From the NCBI RefSeq assembly GCF_035083965.1, contig NC_089722.1:38487958-38551957 (forward strand): a DNA stretch of 64,000 nucleotides, given 5' to 3'. Shown piece by piece: positions 1 to 29,334 of the stretch. Numbering within the stretch: position 1 is the first letter of the stretch; every line of letters starts with the position of its first letter. The notes beneath the pieces are model-generated. The model ran no database searches, was not told the DNA's origin, and worked only from the letters and a program-made list of their open reading frames with translations. This stretch comes from Branchiostoma lanceolatum (Eukaryota > Chordata > Leptocardii > Amphioxiformes > Branchiostomatidae). A program made the position numbers and the translations under genes.

Positions 1-591
1 TGTGCACCTAATTTTTAACTGTGGGTGCACTGGTGCACCTAGATATTTTTGTACTCTATATAGGGTAATTACAGTTCTCTTGTACCCTAGCATACAGAAT
101 GTTCTTGGAATGTAAGTATCAGAAAAAGCAATATAACCTTTTGTTGTACTTTATTTGATGTATTGCTTCGTTGAAATTTGAAATCTGGATAGAATTACAA
201 ATTGAAGTTTTTAAGAGAGGCAGTAGCGTCAAACTTATATTTTGCTGACATGTAACTTTATTTTATGTGGTGCACCCAACTTTTTTTCTGTGCACCTAAT
301 TTTTGGCACCATACCAGTGCATCTATTTCCAAAAAAGAATTTGAAGCCCTGAACCTACTATAGAAGTAGTACATAAGGACCATCTTGCCAATGATATATA
401 GTCAAACATGTACTGGTGACCACCTCTACATAAGGGCCACCTGGCATTGTGACCACTTTTTGGTGGTCCCTTAGATAATTTTTCCCATTGAAAAAAGCAT
501 TAATTAAAAGTAAGAATCCTGTCTATAGTGAGTAGTCCTTCTTTGGCAGTTTTGACAGTACATTTACTTCCTGAAACTTTGTGTGTCAAGC
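1..591. other. Repeat-like sequence without a gene
   Basis: GTGCACCTA(A/G) motifs recur at 2, 33 and 290, with GTGGTGCACCCAACTTTTTT near 268, suggesting an interspersed element of ~310 bp. 361-480 has GGGCCACCTGGCATTGTGAC-type sequence and no ORF. Confidence 0.35.
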
Positions 592-1096
592 GGGGCTGAT
601 CCATCCCTCTGTCCCAGGATGGAAATTTGCTTGTTGAGCATGAGACGGACAAAAATTTCACTCCTTCCTTCCAAAAAATCTGAACTTCATGACATGAAAT
701 AGATGAGAATGGACTATGCTCACAATGACTGATCTAACAAGGAAAATTAACAAGAAATTGGGATGCCAAACAATTAGTGGGACAGTAAAAAAGACAGCGC
801 ACTGGTACCAAGGTACAGACTTTCCTCTCACAATGTTTCAGTGTTTGCAGCTCAGTATCATTCTCTAATCTGACAACCAACATATCAAAGTTACGTTTGA
901 AAACACACGTTACATCAATTCTGAACTTGGAGAGGATTCAAGGTCTCCAAAATAGACTGGGGAGTACATTGAAGAAAGTCAGGGTTGAACGAGTTCAGAC
1001 TAAACCAGTCAAGTTGAACTTCATGTTCAATGTCGCACACATGTGCAGAATCTGACAAGTCCAGGTTTAGCTAGCCATCATCATCACTGCTGGACA

Positions 1097-1400
1097 GCTT
1101 GCAAGCTGGTGTGTTATGCTGAAGGGTGTTTATACCGGTTATACAGATATAGAAGCTGGTGTGTTACACCGAAGGGTGGTTATACCGGCTATACAGATAC
1201 AGATGCTGGTGTGTTACACCGAAGGGTGGTTATGATTCATCATACAGATACAGACACACTGAAGGGCAGTTTTACCTGTCAGACTATTTTGGATACAGAT
1301 ACAGAAGCTGATGTGTTACACTGAAGGGTTGTTGTCAGGCTAATAGAATATGGGTACAGATACAGAAGATGGTACACACGTGTTTCACTGAAGGGTGTTT
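1097..1400. repeat. Minisatellite, ~54-bp unit, about five degenerate copies
   Basis: Units of the form GCTGGTGTGTTACACCGAAG, GGTGGTTATACCGGCTA and TACAGATACAGA recur from about 1097, with later copies diverged (TATGATTCATCATACAG, TTTACCTGTCAGACTAT). The 93-codon ORF over it is a by-product of the repeat. Confidence 0.8.
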
Positions 1401-1898
1401 AGACAGGAACCGAAGGTAAAAAGAGGCAAAATTTGTCTATCATTTTGGCAACAAAGATATGTTCAGGCTACTAGGTACAGCTGTTTTGGAAGTTTGAACT
1501 CAATCATGAAAAACTGAGTCTTTTTTATCAAACAATACACAAGACATATCATACAGTGGTGGTCATTGTATTGTACAGTTGCGTAAGTTTGCCTGGCAAC
1601 ACAATGTGTACATCATGTAGATGTACAAATGTAGGACAGGTCAAGTTGAAATCCTCTTAACAGCAGTGTCCAATTTCCAGACCTGTTTGCTGCCTCGGAT
1701 TCGACCTTGGGAAAACGACCTCTAACGGCACATGTTACGCCTGTGGTGGGAAGAATTTCAAGGTCGTGACTTTGGTCTGTATGCTGATCCAACTTCGTCA
1801 TTCGCACTATGTAAGGCCACACCTCTAACATTAGGAGATGAGACAAACACTGCAAACGATGCCAAACCTCTTATATGCCAACAACCCTCTAAATCTGG

Positions 1899-2250
1899 CT
1901 TTGTGGTGGTGTAATGGCTGAGGGTGTTTGGCCCAGAACCCAGAGGTCCTGGGTCTGAATCTTCTGACATGCTCTGTTGATGTTGTGCCCTTGGGACAGG
2001 AACTTAACATGAATTTCTACACTTCACTGGGGTGAACATGAGTACCTAGCTTCGGTTAGGGACGTCCCTAGGATAGGACGTTCAATGGAGGTCCCATGTT
2101 TGAGGAGAGCTACATTGTACACCTCCAGCATGTAAAAGAACCCACCACCCTTAGAGAGTATTGAAAAGAGTAGGGGTCCTTCCCAGTGTGAGTGGACAAA
2201 ATAAATGTGTCTGGATAATACAACTTGTACTGTTCAGTACGAACCTGGTG
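1899..2250 (+). mobile_element. tRNA-derived SINE, near full length
   Basis: The head GTGGTGTAATGGCTGAGGGT ... GTCCTGGGTCTGAATC resembles tRNA A and B boxes. It is followed by TGTGCCCTTGGGACAGG, the body AGCATGTAAAAGAACCCACC, GAAAAGAGTAGGGGTCCTTC and CAGTGTGAGTGGA, and a tail TTGTACTGTTCAGTAC. The same modules in the same order occur at 18,062 and, inverted, at 2925, 14,660 and 16,105, defining one family. Confidence 0.75.
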
Positions 2251-2924
2251 TGTTTCATCATTTTTGTCCATCCCACTCATTGATGAAGGGTTGGGAGTTC
2301 ATCTACATTGTATCTCAGGTCTTGACAGGCATTTAGCCATGATTAATGGTTGAAACATTGAAAAGGCACAGGAAAAATTGATTCAATGCAAATTTGGAAG
2401 ACAATGTTAAATCCAATGTTGTAAAATCTGTCACTTTTAAAGCTTACAGAAATATATTCTTATGTCACGAAGTTCATATTTTTGGATGGATGGGGTGAAT
2501 TTTTTTCTGTCCCAACAAGCAAATTTCCATCCCGGGACAGAGGGACTGGTCCGGAGACAGCCCTGGGACAGAGATGTATAGACTGGAGTGCAACGACCTC
2601 ATCCTAGACCACAGCACAGGTGAAGTGGGTACATCTGGGATAGCTTCCATCTTCTCCACAACTTGACCTTGGGGGCAGAAGGTACCAGAAGATAGAGGTC
2701 ACCTCTATCTAAGAATGACAGATATAGGTCAAGAAATAGACTAAGGCTACCATACCCTTATCTTCTTTCTTTTTAATAGATTCTGGTCATTGCCCAGTTA
2801 AATAGATCAATTATAGAACAATTCTTTATTGGTGTTTGAAGATTTGGTCAAGCCCACTGATTGGCTAAGACATGATTTGCTGTGGAGGACATCCAATCAG
2901 CAAGCTGGCCATATCAAGGTTTGA

Positions 2925-3172
2925 TAGTCACACCGGGAAGGACCCCTAGTACTCTTTTTGATTAGTGTGGTGGGTTCTTTAACATGCTCAAGGTATGACC
3001 TCCTCAAGTTTATGTCCCATCCAAAAGGACTCCCCTTACCTGAGTTTTTCACCTAAGTAGAGTGAGGAAAATTAAAGTGGCTTTCCCAAGGACATAACAT
3101 TGGGGCCTGCTAAGGATTAGAACCCAGAACCCAGACTATCAGTCAACGACCCTAACCACAAGACCCCAAAGA
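2925..3172 (-). mobile_element. tRNA-derived SINE, reverse orientation
   Basis: On the minus strand the head reads GGGGTCTTGTGGTTAGGGTC ... GGGTTCTGGGTTCTAATCC, then TTATGTCCTTGGGAAAGCC, and the body ends in AAAGAACCCACCACAC and AGAGTACTAGGGGTCCTTCC. It is the same family as 1899-2250, with a diverged middle. Confidence 0.7.
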
Positions 3173-3795
3173 TACAGGTCATTTAAGGTGAACTTGAACT
3201 TGAACCTGAAGCCCTGCTACACTGAAGGACCTGCAGGACGATTCCTATGATGAATGATTTTCAACTCCTTGTTTTTCCCCGGGCACGTCTGCTGCCATAC
3301 ATCAAATGTGTGAATTGTTGTGTCCTGTTGGGGTCGGGACCTTAGGAACAAACTTAAACTTAAAGAAGATGGTACAAGTCATTTAAGGTGAACTTGAACT
3401 AGAACTTGAAGCCCTGCTACACTGAATGACCTAGAGGACGATTCCTATGATGAATGATTTTCAACTCAACCGTTTTTCCCCGGGCACGTCCGCTGCCAGA
3501 CATCAAATGTGTAAATTGGTGCGTGTCCTGTTGAGGTCGGGACCTTAGGAATGAACTTAAACTTAAAGAAGATGGTACAGGTCATTTAAGGTGAAGTTGA
3601 AGTTGAACCTGAAGCCATGCTACACTGAACGACCTGCAGGACGATTCCTAGTGATGAGTGATCCGAGTCAGTTGTTTTGCCCTGGGCATGTCCGCTGCCA
3701 TACATCAAATGTGTAAATTGTTGTGTCCTGTTGGGGTCGGGACCTTAGGAATGAACTTAAACTTAAAGAAGATGGTACAAGTCATGTAAGGTAAA
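3173..3795. repeat. Tandem repeat, ~200-bp unit, three copies
   Basis: GTCATTTAAGGTGAACTTGA recurs near 3179, 3378 and 3582, with a truncated fourth start near 3781. Each unit continues through CTGCTACACTGAA, GACGATTCCTA, CGGGCACGTC, CATCAAATGTGT and GGGGTCGGGACCTTAGGAA. Copies differ by scattered substitutions, so the array is not recent. Confidence 0.85.
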
Positions 3796-3796
3796 G

Positions 3797-4625
3797 TCAA
3801 ACTAGAGTTCCACGACCTCATACCTTTGCCAAATGATTTTAACCTATATGGCTGACGTATGAGGAGTGTTTCTCATCACTTACAAATCATACCAGTTGAT
3901 CGTCTTCACTCAAATAACAGAAGTTGTCCTAGGTATGAGCTTAAAAAGGTTATGCAAACATATGTAACAATTATGCAAATGAGGTCCTTATTAGCATAAT
4001 TTGATTCAACGATGTTCACATTCACATAACTTCCAAATGCCAGAAGTATGAAATTGCCATCATTTACCTGTATGGAATTCTAGTAGTTTCTCATAAATTA
4101 TGCAAATTAGGCCTACAATTGCATATTTTCTATCTATCAACGTTCCTCTCTTCCTCAGTTACAAATGTCACATATTTGAATAGTCATATCATGGAACACA
4201 GCATTTTTTTAATTGTCTCATTAATTATGCAAATTAGGATCTGATTTGCATGATTATCGTCCAATCATACAAAGTCATGTACACAGTCATGTTATCTGTA
4301 TTTGAATCCTATGATGAAAAACCTACACCACTTCTTCCTTACATAACAAGCTATCTGCCACAAAAAAATCAAGACCATAGCACGTTCAGGTCAAAAGATA
4401 CAAAAAACGGAAGTTCTGCTGCAATACCAAGGCCACATACATGTAGAGGGCCCAAAATCGATCTTGACCTTCGTCTTCTCAATGCCTACCCACATACCAA
4501 ATATCATCGAAGTACATCCAGAGGTTCGCAAGTTATGCTGACTAAAAAATTCCGGAAACACAGACAGACAGACATACACACACACACATAGGCACGGCAA
4601 AAACTATACCTCCATTTTTATGTCA
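3797..4625 (+). repeat. Dispersed repeat family 'PD', copy 1
   Basis: Begins GAGTTCCACGACCTCATACC and runs through several TTATGCAAATTAGG blocks, GCTATCTGCCACAAAAAAATC, GCCCAAAATCGATCTTGACC and CCACATACCAAATATCATC to a terminal CCGGAAACACAGACAGACAG followed by (AC)n. A parallel copy with the same order lies at 35,735-36,415. No ORF is conserved between copies, so it looks like an interspersed non-coding element. Confidence 0.7.
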
Positions 4626-4639
4626 GTGGGCACATCAGG

Positions 4640-4720
4640 GTTCAGAACACCATTTTGATAGGCTGGGATTCGAACCCCTGATCATGACTATGTGGTTCAG
4701 AATAGAGCATCATTTACCTT
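4640..4720 (-). mobile_element. tRNA-like remnant (B-box)
   Basis: The minus strand reads CAGGGGTTCGAATCCCAGCC, a good polymerase III B box (GGTTCGAATCC), but no convincing A box or cloverleaf. Most likely the head of a degenerate SINE. Confidence 0.4.
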
Positions 4721-5183
4721 CATTCTGCAGATGGTACCTACTGTTGTGTGCATACAGAATGCAAAGTGGGTCAAAGAACAAACTACAGAGCCCTCAGCCA
4801 GTGTCTATATGTTAGGCCATACCAATTCAGTTCTTAGGTTCTCAAACATCATATTCATAAGTAAAATTTTAGCAAGTGGTCAATATGTACAAAATCTAAG
4901 AGAAGCCTGAGTATGATCTGAGAAACAGGAAAATTCAATATAACCTCCCACTCATGATCTGTAGCCTTAGTGTAGGTCTAACAGACTTTATTACAAATGG
5001 TACAGACGCTATCTCTGCTTAGCACTCAGCACTTATGAGAAAGAGAGTATGGGATTCGAACATATCCTACTACCAGTAGACTAGCTGTAAGTTACACAAC
5101 TTTGTGGCCCAAGGGCTATAGTAGAAGAGTTGGGCACAGCCCTATGCACCGAAAGGTGTGGTAAGGGTATAAACTTAACATCA

Positions 5184-5436
5184 TAAGGCCACACCAATTT
5201 ATTTTCTTGGTTATTAAACGGAACAACAAAAAAAAATTTAAATGCTAGATTGGAAAAACAACATGAAAACAGAATCTCAGAGGAATGTTTTTACTTTGGT
5301 GCACACAGTTTCAGGGAGTGAACAGGGTCAGGTGCAAGTTATCACCCCAGCTTTCTGTTATCATGATTTTTTTTGTTGCTATCAAAAAATTTAAAAAAAA
5401 TCTGTTAACCAAGAAATTAAATTGGTGTGGCCTAAG
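5184..5436. mobile_element. MITE family 'GCCACACC', copy 1
   Basis: Inverted ends TAAGGCCACACCAATTT / AAATTGGTGTGGCCTTA extend inward through TTTCTTGGTTA and its inverse TTAACCAAGAAATT. The core carries GTGCACACAGTTTCAGGGAG and TGAACAGGGTCAGGTGCAAG. There is no coding capacity. TAAGGGTATAAAC occurs on both sides (5162-5174, 5433-5445). Confidence 0.8.
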
Positions 5437-8400
5437 GGTATAAACGGCAACACTCCCTGCCAGTAATTCGGGACTTTGGACGGTGTTTATCATGACAATA
5501 TGATCTCTACGCCCAGAACATGTCATGATGATATACCACATGACATGTATGTCAACATTGCACTTGGCTAAAACCCATCTTTATTAAGTGGGAAAATGGT
5601 ATGATTTGCCGCCTACACCTTGCCAACATCCTATATACGAGACAGATGTGCAAGTTCGCGATAAATCATTTCAGATGACGACAGAGTGCTATCCACAGTG
5701 GGACAAGACCACATGTCAACTTGACGGTTGACTGGCGGTCAGAAATTCTCTCTGTTCGTCCTCCAGGCAGAGTTTTAAAGAAAATGGGAAGTGTCACCAC
5801 TTTGAGTTAAGACGCGAAAGAACGTGGTCTTAGTATACAACATCTTGTGCTGACTTTTCTTGTAAATTAGCTGGACAAGTTGCATAGGCTGTGCCAATTC
5901 AATTCCTTGGTGGAGGGTTAGGAAATTGTTGGAATGTTAGCAGGGCTCGAAATGGTGGATAGAGTTTGCTTAGCATTTGGGAGGTCATGGGTTCTAACCC
6001 TGGCCCAGTCACAATTCATGCGAGCATCCGCCAACTTTGTAGATCGCCCGAAGCTCGCCGAATTTCAAAATCGCCCGAGCGTTGACCATATTTTCCAATG
6101 AAAATCTTGGGTGACGTTCGTCGAACACTAATAACTAAAAATCCCCCATGAGATGGTACCATCTCTTGGACATGGACGAAGTCAGTATCGACTAACCTGG
6201 TAAAAGGCCAATATTTGGATTCAACTTTTATTTCTAAATATCGCTCGAAGGCCGCGTAATCGACAGGATGTCGGCCGTACTTCGGCCGAAAATGCACATT
6301 TGAAGCTCGCCAACACGTGGGCCGAGCTGAAATTCTTATTTGTGACGGGGGCTTAAGGACACATCAATCAATTTCCTTGGTTCTTAGACATTTTAAGGTG
6401 AGAATATAGTATTAGCGGACATTATAAGCAGAGAAAAGGAAAACTATTCACTCCACTAAAGTGCACCAAGTTTTCAATAAAAATTATGTTTCTCCAGTTA
6501 AGCATATCTTTTTTAAAATCCGAGAACCAACAATTTGAATTAGTCTGGCCGTAGTGGGAGTCTTTCAAATGATGACTTTGATTGAACTTGAAATTGTTTC
6601 CACTTGTTGAGATGGCCGTGGTCCAAGTCTGGTGTTGTGGAAAAACACCTCTTTTTCGGAAGTGTTCTAGAAAGATGGCTTTGGTACAGGGCTGACCCAA
6701 AAGTCGTGTTGCGCAGGAGGGCTCAAAATTATGAGGGAATTATGATTAAAATGACTATAGCGCCACCTAAAATCCTTCTTTTCCTTGACAAATTTGGCCA
6801 AATCTGGACACTTTTTGAGTTAGAAAGAACAGGTATGTAGGGTCTAATATAAGCTTTCCTATTTTGGTTAAAATTTGTTCAGCTCACCATTTTAGTTGGC
6901 GTAAGGACAGACGTGAGTTGTTGAGTCATGCGGAGGGATACATCAGAAATCTGGGGTCAAAGGTAGAGTTTTTTACTACTGGCAGTTTTCCTTGTAGTTT
7001 GAGCTGAACAACATTCTGTTTTCTTTGCATGATTTTCAAGTAGACCCTTGTGACTCTCTAGTGGAGAAGAATTTTTAAGATTGATATTTGGGTGTAGACA
7101 AGTACTTTTGTGAAGCCTTGTTTCCTATGGGCAGCCCTAACTTTGTTGTCAGCCCTACTAAAATCGAAGAAGCTTGCTCACATTAATTCTGAGATGCCCA
7201 AAGAATGTAATCCATATAATGGAATCAGCATGGCTTCAGTTGGCAAAAAAGGCTTAAAATCAATGGAAGCTTCTGAATTCCTCAGTGTCTTAGTAAATTT
7301 ACAATGATCAGAGTTTTTATGTCAGGTAACGCAGTGTGCGTGACACTCCTTCTCCAACCATATGTAACCCTGCGCTGAACAGACTACTGGCAATATGTAC
7401 AGTATGAAACCAGCATGACAGTAATTATAAATCAAAGAGTCATTAACGACAGCTCAACCAAAGTAAAGTTTTAAGGACAGTGTCCTCAATTGTCTTGAGA
7501 CAGACTGGTATCACTAACAACAGTATGAAAGACAGTGATTATAAATGAAAGACACATCGTACATGTAAAATGGTACTGTCCTCAATTGTTTTGAGACCCT
7601 AGGACACCGTTTGCTCATGTGAACGTGTCCGTATATATTTTCTTTACCCCCCTATGGCCAATTCCCCTCCCCCATCTCTCCCCCCCCCCCAATTCTGTAC
7701 AGCAGTACCATAGTGTTACAATGAAAATTAAGATTTTTAGCATCATGCTTTCACAGTGGAGACATAACAGAGAAAACTGCAGCAAACATTTACGATTTAC
7801 ATTTAGGCCACAGCAGGTTGATTTCATGGGTTACATCCTCTGCAGACATCCAAATCTAATGCGAGAGGGAAAAAAAAAATGGGAAAAAACAACAAGATGC
7901 CTCATTTTCCATAAAGAGACCATAAAAGTTGTCACAAAAATCTAAGCGGCAAAACATGGTGTCAGAGCCAAGAAGTCTTTTATTCCTGTATTCAAGAAGA
8001 CAGTGCAGAAAGTGACACATGTGTGGTAGCCTAGTATCACTACAACAGTACTATACCCAAGGCTACCTACCCTGGACCCCGTATTCAGCTAGCTGAGAGT
8101 GGGGGCGCGATGGATTCTGGGGGACAGCGAGACAGTGGGGCCGGTAAAGCTCGGGTGTGTGCACGGAGAGTGATGGCGCCGAATACGGTAAAGGCTACCA
8201 CACTACGCTTCTACAATGCACTCAAGGCTTTCAGAGGGGAACAAAGTTTCTTTTTTTTCTCCGAAATCAAGCTAAAATCAATGCACGCAGATTTCATCCA
8301 TAAAACTTACTTGCAGCGGCTTAACTCCAACATCAGCCTCTCCCTTCCAAATCTACACATTTGTAAGCTCCCCTGTCCCTACACTGACACCCCCGCCCCT

Positions 8401-9121
8401 CCTCCAGTAGTCATGGACCGGCGCCAAGAATTACAACTCTCCTTCTTATCACTGCCTCGTGCGAGAGTGAAGACCCTGGCGGAAACATCGCTGGGAGGGT
8501 CGGGTCAGGGGTTACTGGGCTACCTATGTGAAGTACATCAAACACAGATGGGGGTTGGCAGTCTGCAGTGACTCAGGGTGCAGCCAGATGTGCGACCGAG
8601 AGAACTGCATCCCGTAAATTTCGTTCCCGCGATGAAAGGATCCAAAGACCCGAAATTAACAGACGTCCTCCTTAATTATACAGCCTGCAAACCAGACTTG
8701 TCTTAAGAAGATCTGTTTTAAGACGTAACATCTACAGTGGCTACATTGGTCTGGCATCACATATTACTCGGAGTCCACACATAATGCCATATGCATGTAA
8801 AGAACAGAACCTCAACTGAAATTCATTAGAAAGACACTGTCTATATTATGTACCATTTTTAACGTCTTTGGTATGACCCTGCTGGGATTCGAACCCACGA
8901 CTATCCGATTGCAAAGAAAACCTCCAGAGTCTGATGTTTCAAAAATCGGAGCGGAGTGGGGCAGTCAAAGACTACATGTAGTTGTCGGCAACCTGATTAA
9001 CCAACTCCCAACCACAGATGACCATGTTCATGACTAACTGCGAACCATGGTCTGGAGAAGGCCATGGTTGGCCACATATGTGACAGGTGTTTAAAACGTA
9101 AACTGAAGCAAACACAACAAC
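5437..9121. other. Gene-poor stretch with minor repeats
   Basis: I see no supportable gene. It holds a decayed MITE relic at 6355-6552 (CAATTTCCTTGGTTCTTAG and, inverted, CCGAGAACCAACAATTTGAA), a direct duplication of ~90 bp (AGTATGAA...CAGT ATTATAAAT... CCTCAATTGT...TTGAGAC) at about 7398-7500 and 7520-7592, and a poly-C run near 7681. A 153-codon ORF at 8110-8571 has no recognisable domain and is not called a gene. A B-box GGGTTCGAATCCCAGC lies on the minus strand near 8880-8900. Confidence 0.6.
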
Positions 9122-9445
9122 AAGACCTCATACCTCCGTAAAATATTTAGTGAATTTCTTAATGCCTTATACACGTGTAGCTCTAGCCTTATTATGCGCT
9201 ATAAAAGTTGATGCTGAACAAGTCCAAAGGTACCCAAATTGAGGCCACTGACCTCGTCAGGTAGACTAGCTGTCTATGAACTATACCACACTACTTTTAA
9301 GACTAGAGTGTCGGTCTGTATACTGCTGCAGCACCAGAAAATACTGCAAGGGGAACCCAAAATCGTCCTGCTTCTTCGGGATCTCAATAACTATCCACAT
9401 AATCCATACAAAGCCATTAAAAGGATCTTGAGTTATAGGTGCGAA
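9122..9445 (+). repeat. Dispersed repeat family 'PD', partial copy 2
   Basis: Shares GACCTCATACCTCC, CTGCTGCAGCACCAGAAAAT, CCCAAAATCGTCCTGCTTCT, CTATCCACATAATCC and GATCTTGAGTTATAG with copies at 3797 and 35,735, in the same order. It abuts the BCKDHB 3' end. Confidence 0.55.
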
Positions 9446-9520
9446 CACACATAAACAGTACCCCCGTCGGAGGTTAACCTCCTTCCTGGAGGTAACAGAT
9501 AGCTTGATACATACTTTAAG

Positions 9521-27692
<18,172 letters not shown>

Positions 27693-28138
27693 CTTGGCAC
27701 AGTTTATACACACTGCGCATGTGTCGTGACCACAGTTTGACCCCTGTAGAGGGGGCGTAGTCTCAAGGCGGGAAATTCAAATCATCCCGGGCGACAGGTT
27801 CTGGTAAAACATCCTTACAACTACTCTCCAAGCAGAGGAGTGAGTCCGGCTGTTTTTTTTAGTTTGGTGAGAAAAAAAAAAAAGACAAAGTGAGCAACCC
27901 TTATCACAAATGTGTTGATGAGTGTGGGTGCATGTCTCTGTATGCTGTGCGTGCCTGCGTGTGTTCATGTGTGTGTTTGGGCCCTGTCACACTTGTGCGT
28001 ATATCCAAGTGCGCATGAGTTCCGCAGTAGCATTTTTTTGGTTTAAGTAAATTTTGCAGGGAGGAAGTTGTTTTCTACTTTGACCCACCGTTGAGCAGTC
28101 TAGTTATAAAACCAAAGAAATTACTTCTTCGGCTGCAA

Positions 28139-28340
28139 ATGTGCATGCGTTGGTGTGTGTGTGTGTGCGTTTGTGTATGTGCATGCGTTGGTGTGTGTGC
28201 GTGTGTGTTTACGCTTCTGTGTTAACATGTGTTTCCTTTCACTATCCATGCTTCTGTGTATCTTTGTGTGTTTGCTTGCTTTTGTGCTTACAATGGTTGT
28301 TTGTGTTTTATTTGTTTGTTTGTTTGTGTATGCAGGTGTA
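28139..28340. repeat. TG-rich microsatellite region
   Basis: Runs of GTGTGTGTG mixed with TGCATGCGTTGG (twice) and a (TTTG)n patch near 28,310-28,328. ORFs here on both strands are low-complexity artefacts. Confidence 0.85.
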
Positions 28341-29334
28341 AATGATGATTGTGATGATGAAGCCCCTTGTTGTCTAGAGTTACTAACTATGATTAATTTT
28401 TCCCACATACGATCATGTTTTTGTTCTAAAGATTTTCAAGAAGTCGAGATATAGTTTACAAGTTTACGTACATTTCACGACATGTCTTTCGTTTTTGTTA
28501 TACAGTGTGTTGGTTAAGTTGATCAAGTTGAAAACATTTCAATTCTCTTTATTAAGACATTGAGATAGCATTGGAGGAGACAACACCAACATTGGTTTTA
28601 GGCACTAGATTCTTTTAATAAAGTTTGGCTTCACTTGAACGGTAATGGCTCGTGTGTATTTAATTTGAACAGGAATGATAAGTCTGTAATGTAGATACAT
28701 TATGTAGAATATGGAAGGAAACGTATCATTTACGTCTGACTAGTATTTTCAACGGACCCCAAAATATAATACAGCCATCTGGTCAAACCGGATCCGGAAG
28801 CTAGCTATATAGCATGATCAGCTACAGTACTGCTGCCAATCACCATCACAGGTTGTGCGCAGTTTTGAACATGATTGGCACACGTGGGACACATGCTAGT
28901 CTTGACCCGCACATGAAACATTTCAGAACACGTAGTAAAACGTAGTAAAAGTCGGGCGCTACAAATCACAAGCAAATCAATACACACGATATTAAAAAAA
29001 TAGAATGATAGAATACGATATCAGTCCACAAAAAACTCCACATCAATAGGTCCAATTGTCTGGTATATTTACTAGCCGCCAGGATGTTTACTTGGCGAGG
29101 GTCAGGTCTGGACGTCTCAGCTGAGACTAATGCTTGCGTTGCAACAATACTAATCTTATTAGCTCAGATAACCAATGGGGTGAAAGACTCTAGAGTGAGG
29201 TTAATGTCTTCAGACTGATGACCAATCCGGGGGAGACTCCGGAGTGACATCACCATGACAACCAAAAGTGCATTTTCACAACCAATAACAAGCCAGAATA
29301 TCCTGGCAAATGACCAATCACAGGCCACTTCATA
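28341..29334. other. Intergenic, no gene seen
   Basis: Mixed sequence without a supportable ORF or RNA. ACGTCTGACTAGTATTTTC and CCCAAAATATAATA at about 28,733-28,772 recur with differences at 37,158-37,208, an unnamed dispersed repeat. Confidence 0.5.

Larger units (their letters stand above)
592..2564. mobile_element. ~2-kb element with long (~105-120 bp) inverted ends
   Basis: The sequence at about 598-707 (with CCCTCTGTCCCAGGATGG, AATTTGCTTGTTGAG, CTGAACTTCATGACATG) recurs inverted at about 2461-2560 (CAACAAGCAAATTTCCATCC, GGGACAGAGGGACTGG). Between the arms there is no credible ORF, a 54-bp minisatellite and a SINE. It looks like a non-autonomous long-TIR transposon or a chance inverted pair of one repeat. 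Exact ends and a target duplication could not be fixed. Confidence 0.55.

Noticed and set aside
6016-6297. 93-codon minus-strand ORF (MHFRPKYGRHPVDYAAF...)
   Set aside because: Residue composition is plausible, but I recognise no family and see no supporting exon borders.
8019-8220. Possible inverted repeat GTGTGGTAGCC ... GGCTACCACAC
   Set aside because: Only about 11 bases pair cleanly and the inner matches are out of order, so it is not called as an element.
8110-8571. 153-codon ORF on the plus strand, the longest outside the repeats
   Set aside because: No recognisable domain, a poly-Phe run from a T tract, no splice or promoter context, and flanks rich in repeats. Kept as non-coding.
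27703-27708. TATAAA on the minus strand upstream of BCKDHB
   Set aside because: It lies only 11 bases before the start codon, too close to act as a TATA box for this mRNA.
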